Below, piece after piece: positions 46,054 to 64,000 of a DNA stretch of 64,000 nucleotides (positions are counted from its first letter, which is position 1; each line of letters starts with the position of its first letter). This DNA comes from Halichondria panicea (taxonomy: Eukaryota > Porifera > Demospongiae > Suberitida > Halichondriidae): NCBI RefSeq assembly GCF_963675165.1, contig NC_087377.1:17753018-17817017 (forward strand), read 5' to 3'. The notes below the pieces were generated by a model. That model did not search any database, was not told the origin of the DNA, and was given only the letters and a program-made list of their open reading frames with translations. A program made the position numbers and the translations under genes.

Positions 46054-49000
46054 TTATCTAATGTTTAGTGCTTGCAGCTGGAATCCCTCGCACACATGGC
46101 TGCCGAGCAAGGGTACAAAGTTCAACTTCTTGGTCATGCTCTTGCCTGACTCTAACTCGTAGGCAGCTGCCAGGTTAGCAAATAGAGAGGACTGTAGACT
46201 GGAGGGTGGGGATGACTTGAGGAGGGTCTCTATACGCTCGATGGACTGTGTGTGTGTGTAGAGTGGTGGTGTGAGGGGGGTGGAGTGGGCGTATGTGAGG
46301 GTGGGGAGGATGTGAGTAGGGTCTCTATACACTTGATGGACTGTGTGTGTGGAGAATGGAGTGGGCGTGTGTGAGTCTCACCTCTTTAAGATGACCCAGG
46401 TAGAATGTGGCCACTGTGAGATTGGACTTGATAACCAGACTGGTGGGTTCAAAGGACAATGCTGTTTGGAAGCAGTCCCTCACTGCTTGCCACCGAGACA
46501 GCGATACATTCACAAATGCCCTAGGGGGTCAGGATCAGAGGTCATATCAGGTACACTCTAGTATACACAATTCTAAAGCTCACATACTATGTACGAATAG
46601 TACAGTGCCGGTTAGAATGTGCTAGACTGTAGATTTTTGTGGAGATAGAATATCTAGCCCACCATATTATACGGCCTCACCTATTGATGTGTACCAGGGC
46701 AGTGTCCTGATTGGTCATATCTTCCACCTGATTGAAGTACTCCCGTCCAGTCTGCAGATCACCCAACTATATACAAGGAGACATACAGTATTAAGCGGGT
46801 TATTTTCGTATGGTGGACATTTGCGTATTATTATTTCGTATTGAAGAGCATCATATGAAAACGTTATTCTACCACAATAGATCCGAGTTGTATGAAAATT
46901 TAAAATACGAAATATTCAAATAGGTCGTTCATCCGAAAATGTGTACCAACCAAATGAAAATTACCCGATATACAGTAGCCATAACAACTATAATTCAGCT
47001 GTTTTGGTAGCTTTTTGAATATCCGTTAACTTATTGTGATAATGGCTCACCGTGAGATAAAGTCGTCCGAGGCCTGACAGGATGTAGTGGGTGTGGTCTG
47101 GGCAGAGTGGGAGGAGGTCCTTATACACGAGCGTAGCAGTGTGATAGTCGGCCAATGAGATTAGAGCATTTCCCAGTGAGTATATAACCCGTACCACCCG
47201 ACATGTCCATAGCTCAGTAGCCACTGGGGGGGGGAGATATGGAGTGTTAGTGTACTAGAGAAAGAGACCATAAAAATGGAATCCTGAAAGCAATCATTGA
47301 TCTAAACACACCATCTTGTAGCTCTATCAAAAAGCTACTAAATGCACATTTTAGTTACGAAATTGGATAATCCCAACCAGAGTTATGGGCAGTCAAAGTT
47401 ATCTCCCAAAACAAAACAGGGAAATTTCAGTGAAAATTAACGCAAGAAATGGAGTGATATAATGACAGTTTTTCAGGGAGTTAAATAATGATGAATCCTC
47501 TATCTCAATCTCAACACACAAAGTTGCCTCCTTTATAGCCTAACATACTAGGCCTAAGAGGTGGTTATTTGTTGTCTAGAGGTGGGCACATCCCTGGCTG
47601 GAAGTTATGTTCAGTAAAGATACTTGCCACTAACTATGGTACCTTCCTGGTCTTGTGATGATAGGGGTGTGGTCACTCCGGGTAGTCTGCCTCTCTTTAC
47701 TTCCTCAAGAATCTGAACAGGGAAGTTTGGTCATCATGTTACATTACTAGTGAAGAAATGGTAAATGTGTTGTATATGTATATATATGATATCAGTGATG
47801 TGCCAGAGTTGGCTAGTTTTTTCAAGGGTTGTAAAAGTTCTGTTTTCGTACCTTTTCAGAAGTGTGTTTGAGTGAGCAGAGCCGGTCAAGAGAGAGCTGT
47901 GCCTTGCCTGTCAGTGAGGGCAGTATGGCATGAGTCACTCGCATCGAGAATGGTACCAAACTGCCTGGAATGGAATCAAGACACGGTTATAAGCTTACTG
48001 TGCTAACATAGAAAATGCTATGTAACTTTTAGCTGGTTAGAGCTTACCACCTTTACAGCATATAGATAGAAGCGCTTTGTAACAAGGAATCCAATGGTAT
48101 ACGAAACTTTGAAATTGGGTAAACTATGACAAAGTTATGGCAATTAAGAGGACATTCTCGACACAAATAGACTTTAGGCGCTCGTTCACCTCCTTCCAAA
48201 ACTGCGAAATTATTAATAGGTTCTATGTCACTATCCTGATACAAAAATTAATTATCACTAACGAAAATTACCCGCTAATACGGTACAAATAATTATAGAG
48301 GTCACCTTTTCTCCCGGGATATGTGTGGGTGTGATGCTGGTAGTAGAGGTCAGGGTTGTCTAATTCTCCGAACTCCTCTAGCTCAAACTCCGCCTCCTTG
48401 TATAGTCCGATATAGAGCAGTAGACTCAGTCGAGATGACCACATCTACAAGAGAGGGGGAGGGGGGTCAGTTGATATAAGAGAGGGGAGGGGGGTCAGTC
48501 GATATAAGAGAGGGAGAGGGGGTCAGTCGATATAAGAGAGGGAGAGGGGGTCAGTCGATATAAGAGGGGGAGAGGGGGTTCAGTCGATATAAGAGAGGGG
48601 GAGGGGGGTCAGTCGATATAAGAGAGGGGGAGGGGGTTCAGTCGATATAAGAGCGGGAGAGGGGGGTCAGTGGATATAAGACAATCTCTTAGTAGTGGAT
48701 TATGATAATGCTAACTATTGACCAGCAGGCTTTTAGGAATTTGTACACGTAGCTGGTGATATTTGGAAATTTGCGCACAGCTATAGCCTTTGCTTTTGTA
48801 GATTTCAACTAATCACAGAGCTTGTATCTCAGCCACTTGTAGTACCCTCGCTACGCTCGGGATATTAAATCAGTGCCTTTGGGCTTCTAAATCCCATAGA
48901 CACCTCCAAAACAGTGTCTAACAATACTTGCCTGCAGTGTCTTGTGTGTGTGGAGGGTGGGCTGTCCAGATTGCCCCGCCCCCTGACCGTGAGCTGACAG

Positions 49001-51585
49001 GAAACGAGCAGTCAGATCTAGAGCGCCCTGGAAACACCCACCAGCCTATGAGGGCAATAATAGAGGATTTATCACAAAGGCACAATGTAGCAGTATACAG
49101 TCATCTAATTTCACAAATTTTATGATTTTCCGAAAGCTTAGAAAGAGACCTTTCAGATGATTGAATATCTTTCAACAGCCATAACTTTAGTACCGTTGAT
49201 CCAATTTCCCTAATTTTATGATTTCCTGAAAGCTTAGAAAGAGACCTTTCAAATGATGTGTTTCAATCTAAAATTGACATTGACACACACCGTGTCTGAA
49301 GAACAATTATACAAGGAAAAAGAATATAATAATTATATAGTACACACACGTACCACCAGTTTCCTGAGCCCCTGGACGTCCATTGTCACACTGTCCACCG
49401 TGAGGAGTGGTCTCCGCTCTGCCTCAGGGAAATGGACCGCCAGTAACTCTCCAATGGGGTCAGTCTGGAGAGGAGGGGGTGGGGCTACAATGACTCTAGT
49501 AGCAGTGCACACTATAGCATGAGGCTTAACATACACACACTGGTCGGTGGTGGTGGTTGGTACTAACCACCTCTTAGGTCTAGTTTACTACATCAAAGAG
49601 GTAAATTTATGTGTTGAATTGATTGAGGATTTAAATTAGCCACCACTTAGAAAATTCGGGAAGCAACAGGAATCTTTTAGTTTTTACAAAATCAATACTG
49701 AAAATACACTTATTATTAATGTTACAACCCCCCACCCCCATTCATCACCATGGCGATGTCGGCCCCCAGTGCAGGACAAGTGAGATGGTCCGGAGGCAGA
49801 CTGTGCTGAGTCAGCAGTTCCTTTGTTCCTTCCCCCGGTATCCAGATGCTAGCGAGACGATCATCCTCCCCGAGGTACGGCTCCAGGGGGGATCCCGTGG
49901 GGGCTGTGGGGGGTCCTGTATGAGAGGGGGAGTGATATGTTGTTGTATTTAAGAGCGCACTAATCCGAAAATTAAAAACTGCAAAATTAGACAAATCCTT
50001 TATTTATTTATACCTGGTTCTGCTGTCGTGATGGGCGGAGGCTGGCTGCTGGGAGGTGGTGGGTTTAAAGGTTCAAAGATGGACGACTCAGTGGGGGGTC
50101 CGTCATCAGTTGTGATGTCATCAGAGTGGGTGTGGTCAGCAGTTACATAATCTGCAATAATAGCATCATCAGTGGTATCAAAGTTTTCAGTCGTTTCCTT
50201 TTCCGGTTCAGCTCTAAACGTAACACCAGAATCAGTTCCACGGCTGTCAGGAGAGACCACACCCACTTCCTGTTGCCATTGGGGCTCTCCCACGCCCATT
50301 TCCTGCTGGCGTGGGGACTCGGCCACGCCCATTTTCTGCTCGGAGGGGGACATGATTAACTGTCCAAGGGTACACTGGTCATCTTGTGTCGAGAATGAGA
50401 GAAGAGAGTCCAACACTTTAGGGTTACGTTTCAACCAGTACTCAAATTCCTATAGAGGAAGGTCAAGGTTCGGTGATAAGGGGGAGGTCAAGGTTCGTTG
50501 ATGAGGGGGGTCAAGGTTCAGTACTAGCAGTATAGTTATAGGTAATGGTAATTTATACGAGACAAATTAACTACATTGCAACCTTCTAAGCATTCAGAAA
50601 ATCATAAAAATAATGGCTTGAATTTGGATCGTTAGGACTCTAGTTACAGAGCCAACTCTAGTGCTCTCAAAATGAAATAGTTAGTAACATACTTACTTAC
50701 CACTGGTAACAGTTTCCCTGTGCGTGTGATGTCACAATGTTTGAATGCCTCTGTCACCATCATACTGACGGCCTCGCCCCGCTCCTCTCCTCCGAGCACT
50801 GCCCCCCCGCTCTCACACACCGTGTACAGGATAGTGTCCGTGGACTGCAGAATGGCGGTCAGCATTGTGGTTAGTTCAGCGCGACTGACTCCCTCGTCCC
50901 CGGCTAGGTTGAAGACATGGAATACCAGAGCACAGCGATCGTGGAAGGATCCATGTAACACTATGGCCAGTCCACACACAAACTCTTCAAAACTGACTTT
51001 TCCATTCTGTATAATTATACATCCGTAAGGTCTCTATTTAAAGGACATTTCAATATTTCACCCATAACCGTAATTATAGCACCGTATAAATTCATTTGTT
51101 TTGTGTATAAAATTATAGTCTTACAGTGTCGCTTTAAATTAAGGTATTACGATAATCAATATAATAATATGGAATAAAAAATCTCAATTATTTAAGGAAT
51201 ACAAGTAGCGCTAGTAATATCATATGAAACTAAACCTACAAATGATACGACAAATATTTATAGGCCTATTATTGTGATTTTTCGGAGCTAGGATCAACGC
51301 CACCGTAACTAAACGCACAAAATAACCGCTAGTTACACTACTGCATTGTTGTTATAGCTACAATACCTTCTTCTCATCAAAAGCCTCAAAGAGACGGTCC
51401 CCAACAGTAGTAGGTAGGTTGAAATATCTTGCAAAGGCCTCCCTGTCCACCACGTGACCTTTAGAACCTCCAGCCTGCTTGTAGAGCTCGTTAAACTTGA
51501 GTATAATCTCCTGCAGCTGTAGACTGGAGAGTTGAGCTACTGTCTCCTCATACGTACGCTTGAAAGTCGACTCGTTCTGACCCAT
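46054..51585 (-). CDS. TRAPPC12: EF-hand module fused to TRAPP complex subunit 12
   Basis: Thirteen exons close in phase to 748 residues: 51585-51367, 51006-50701, 50449-50014, 49915-49749, 49464-49354, 49027-48932, 48444-48306, 47964-47852, 47712-47643, 47223-47051, 46766-46681, 46520-46382, 46245-46054. Residues from about 340 follow TRAPPC12: WIPGEGTKELL, LLTVDSVT, LTARFLSAHGQG, ELDNPDLYYQ, YPGRKGSLVPFSMRV, then TPR-like helices and ANLAAAYELES near the C-terminus. TRAPPC12 is a TRAPPIII subunit in ER-Golgi traffic and has a mitotic kinetochore role. Residues 1-190 instead resemble a calcium-binding module. MGQNES fits an N-myristoylation start, DEKKNGKVSFEE (70-81) is a near-canonical EF loop, and two more degenerate loops follow. 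One exon (50449-50014) holds both the end of the EF module and the acidic linker, so the join is continuous. The intron after 48932 starts with GC. Confidence 0.85.
46226..46352. repeat. Duplicated 3' splice site of the last TRAPPC12 exon
   Basis: GGTCTCTATAC(G/A)CT(C/T)GATGGACTGTGTG occurs twice, about 92 bp apart. On the minus strand each is an acceptor (CACACAG) followed by exon-like sequence. Only the copy ending at 46246 leads into the conserved reading frame. Confidence 0.8.
48450..48680. repeat. ~30-bp purine-rich minisatellite, about 8 copies
   Basis: Units GGGGGGTCAGTCGATATAAGAGAG with variable G runs repeat about eight times in the intron upstream of exon 48444-48306 of TRAPPC12. 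Confidence 0.9.
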
Positions 51586-52023
51586 ACTCGGCACTGTGGA
51601 ACTTTGTGTGTGTGTTGGTAAGGGTCGTTAACAAAACAAGCTGTTTCTACCTTTTGCTACCATCAAGACATGTACGTATATAGATCTACATGTTTTATCT
51701 TTAGTATTGAAAAAAGAATCTACTGGTGTACACTTCGCTTACCAATACAAGGAAACACTGTCAACTCTGTAGGTAGGACTATCATCATACACTGCATAAT
51801 TATATCTAGATCTATACAACATTGTAGACCTACATCTTGCTATGCCGCAGCATGCGATTATGTTGTTCATATCTTCAGTGGTACGATGCTATAAAAACTG
51901 TGCTGATAAGCTTAGGCCTTGAGGAGTCAGAGTTTTTGTATAATTTATAGTATGCACAACATTGAATTACGCAGTGCCACAGATAATCATCACTGCCCCC
52001 AGTCATCGTGTGTCACTGAAGAG
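51586..52023. promoter_or_regulatory. Divergent promoter region, TRAPPC12 / Ig-FN3 receptor
   Basis: 438 bp separate the two start codons. No TATA box or other motif stands out. The divergent arrangement is the only evidence for promoter function. Confidence 0.45.
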
Positions 52024-61322
<9,299 letters not shown>

Positions 61323-61919
61323 ATCTACAAGAATACTTTAGAAAAACTATTTTCCAATAGCTGTTCTTATGTAGCTAACTTCATTGTTAACTGCATGTTC
61401 AGTAATTACTATACATAAGTTTTTTCAGCCAGTTATTTAATGTTAATCTTGAACACTATACCTATATGCAAAGTATTCCTACTCTTGTGTAAAATTAGTA
61501 TGAATGATCATATAATACAGAACCCCCAATGCATTTGACCTTTACGTGAACACTTTGTGTCCATTCGTTGTCTAGCAACTCGTACAAGGGCTTTCAGTAT
61601 CGCTTACTAGGCTGCCACAAAACATAGTCAATGTGAATGCTATCATGGTTGTCTCTCTATTCACCTCTATAATTGATTCTAATGAGATGGTTAACAATCT
61701 CATTCCAGCTTCTAGAGTTGGTAGTGACAGAGGTCAATCAACACCTCACCTATGCTAGGTGGATACATCACTACCATGCACTGCATTCCTCGCATTATAA
61801 ACATGCATCTATAGAAGTCTAGTGTAGGAGATTGCTGCATGCAAGCTGCTCTGGAATATCAGTCATTTATTATTTCAAGGCTATAGCTATAGTGTGCATG
61901 TTATAGTCAGTGCACAGCC
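61323..61919. other. Spacer between receptor and Calx-beta gene
   Basis: 3' UTR of the receptor gene and upstream region of the next plus-strand gene. AT-rich, with no open frame or clear repeat that I can support. Confidence 0.4.
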
Positions 61920-63494
61920 ATGACTATACTGTTACAGAGTGGTGTGCTGTGGGCTTTGGCTGTAGTGGCCTTGCTGCATTCTGTAAGAGGTGAGGCTCTA
62001 ACTATTCAGTATTATGTAATCATTATTTTGTGTGGCACTGTCTCCATGCAGAGTTTCAAGTGCAGTAATTTAGCTGTATCTTCATTATCTTGTGCATGTA
62101 TGATGTGTTGCCGAAATCAACCATAGTTTTTGCAGTATTAATAATTATACAGAGAACCTAGCTTTACATTGTAATATATTGGTATAATTGTGATTAATGT
62201 ATTATGCCCCCTCACCATTAGGTCAACTCATGTTCGGTTTTGGAGAGCTGGACTTCACTAATCCTGAGCCTAACAATATTACCGTCTCTGTCACCAAAAG
62301 TGGGGCTAACATCGGTGACCTCGTCATCAATATCACCCCACTGACGTATGCCCAGCTGGAGAGTATGGGAGTGCCGATACCTGCCGGGATTGGGGCGGGG
62401 GCCAGACCTGATCCAGCCGAGTGTGAGTTCACACTTTAGTATGTTTAGGGAACTACATGTACACTGCATGTGAGTTATATTGCTTGGAAGCCAGCCTATA
62501 TAGCTGTGAAGGGTGTAAATTAGACCAACCGCATATATAATTATGTAGCAGGTAAGTTTGGCGAATGTAGCTATTATGTTTAATTTGACGATCCTAAACT
62601 TGCTTTTTTTTCTCGTACTGACAGTTGAGGCGAACGGAAAGCAAGACTTCAGCAACGATGTCATCCAAGTCACGTTCCCTGCCACCACTGCGGTGGACCA
62701 GATGGAACAGGCAGTCACCATCTACTTTAGGAACGATGATATTAACGAAGCAACGGAAGGATTCTATCTTCACGCCACCATCGACACTGCCGCTAGTAAC
62801 GCGATGGACGTACAGCAAGCCAGTCCCGTACGGAGCGGAGTGACACTCATCAACATCAACGACGATGACAGTGAGTTGATTGGCATCCTCACACATCAAT
62901 GACATGCATGCAAGTCATGCACAAACATGCACATGCACAAGCTATTATATGATAATGGAGGGCGCTGCAGATGATGATTTAAAAATATCCTATTATTTTG
63001 CTGGAAGGTATTCAAGTTTTATTGCAAATTTGTGGAAAATGTAGCTATAATTATTATTATTATTGATTCTCAGCACTATAATTAAATAGCAGCTCAATAT
63101 ACTTGTATAATTATGCACATTTGCTTGCTTTGCGCGACCTTAGTGTTCTTGTGTGTACAACATCGTAGTCTGTGTACAGCTTCCCCCTCATCTCCTCTGC
63201 TAGGCACTACCTAGTACTATCTAGTGCATTTATGATCTTATGCATAGTGTATATTTCCCTATAGCTACATTTCCTGGTGATAAGAATGTCAGGAATCTTT
63301 CCTCTGAATCTTTCATTTCCCATTCTTTACAGTTATACGTGTTGCTTTTGAGATGTCTGCCTACACTGTGCGTGAAGATGCTGGTTTGGTTGATGATCTA
63401 CTCTTTGTGATTAAGGAGGACGGACGAGCTTCGGAGCAAACCCTCAGGGTATTGGTAGAGGCGTCAGTTCCAGCACAGGGTCGTGCCATCAGAG
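61920..63494 (+). CDS. Secreted Calx-beta-domain protein (5' part, runs past the window)
   Basis: Four exons join in phase 1: 61920-61989, 62222-62422, 62625-62870, 63333-63494. Exon 1 is a signal peptide (MTILLQSGVLWALAVVALLH). Exon 2 is an extracellular beta-rich segment (about residues 24-90). Exon 3 contains VTIYFRNDDINEATEGFYL and ends with NINDDD; Calx-beta repeats typically end in I-x-D-(D/N)D. Exon 4 starts a second unit (RVAFEMSAYTVREDAG), matching the F-x-x-x-x-Y-x-V-x-E opening of Calx-beta. The phase-1 donor at 63494 shows that the gene continues beyond 64000. Calx-beta arrays occur in adhesion and matrix proteins, including sponge aggregation factors. That identity is possible but not shown; the 3' end would decide. 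Confidence 0.8.
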
Positions 63495-64000
63495 GTACAT
63501 CAGTGTGTGTACAGTACCGTATTACTAGAACATTTTGCTGGTGAAAAACCTTTGCGAATGAGCCAAATCAGCAGAAAAGTTGACCCTTTGCAATCTAACT
63601 ATTGCGTTTATGCAGTGTGTGCACAGTATACGTACGCACCCACTATACTATAGGCCCAAATTAGGGGAAGTGCATGTGGGCTATAAATGTATATAGAGTG
63701 ATATACCGTATTACTGGAATGTTTTGCGAACATCATTATTATGCGAACTTTGCAATGGTTGATCAATTCGCAACAATAAAATCGGCAAAACCTAAATTAT
63801 TACTAGTAAATACACACGATCCTACACGATCCTTGCCAGAACGCAATAGTTAGATCGCAAAGGGACAAATTTTCTGCTGATTTGGCTCATTCGCAAAGGT
63901 TTTTCACCCACAAAATATTCTAGTAATACAGTATTTATATTGATGGTCCATAGTTCGTGTTGCAAACGTCTGATTATAGTCGTGCATGGTATAAAATTAT
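63495..64000. other. Intron of the Calx-beta gene with family D MITEs
   Basis: No exon is visible before the window ends. A MITE fragment lies at about 63515-63610 and a full copy (GTATTACTGGAATGTTTTGC to CAAAATATTCTAGTAATACA) at about 63705-63935. Confidence 0.6.

Noticed and set aside
51586-51594. GTG start at 51594 for the EF-hand/TRAPPC12 gene
   Set aside because: Eukaryotic GTG starts are rare, and the ATG at 51585 gives a good N-myristoylation motif.

Overview
This window is nuclear DNA of an animal. Genes are split into many short exons with GT-AG introns (two are GC-AG). They are packed closely, separated by (CA)n tracts and by small inverted-repeat elements. The protein set is metazoan: SRP receptor alpha, MAP2K7, OGG1, TRAPPC12, a collagen/CTHRC1 protein, and cell-surface proteins built from Ig, fibronectin III and Calx-beta modules joined at phase-1 introns. 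The compact layout and the mix of modular adhesion receptors suggest a marine invertebrate, most likely a non-bilaterian such as a demosponge. That placement is an inference; nothing here proves the species.

Layout. (1) 1150-6042, minus: a single-pass Ig receptor. (2) 6382-14633, plus: an Ig/mucin/FN3 receptor, head-to-head with the first. (3) 15227-21679, minus: SRPRA. (4) 21940-24082, plus: a small single-pass membrane protein, head-to-head with SRPRA. (5) 24457-30861, plus: a secreted collagen-like protein with four tandem CTHRC1-type domains. (6) 31770-38116, minus: a membrane-anchored protein with an SMP-like region and a C1 domain. (7) 38364-43606, plus: MAP2K7. (8) 43965-45842, plus: OGG1. 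(9) 46054-51585, minus: an apparent fusion of an EF-hand module to TRAPPC12. (10) 52024-61322, plus: an Ig/FN3 receptor with an ITIM-like tail motif. (11) 61920 onward, plus: the 5' part of a secreted Calx-beta protein that runs off the window.

I built all gene models by hand from open frames, splice sites and reading-phase continuity. In every multi-exon model the phases close exactly; the exceptions are the last exon of gene 1 and the missing 3' end of gene 11. Four gene pairs are divergent with only 247-438 bp between start codons, which suggests shared promoters.

The housekeeping genes are unrelated in function: protein targeting, JNK signalling, base-excision repair, vesicle tethering. 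The surface and matrix genes (1, 2, 4, 5, 10, 11) look like adhesion or recognition proteins. Introns and intergenic DNA carry at least nine families of inverted-repeat (MITE-like) elements, minisatellites of 31, 36, 45 and 114 bp, an exact 788-bp triplication that multiplies an FN3 exon, and a perfect 64-bp palindrome.
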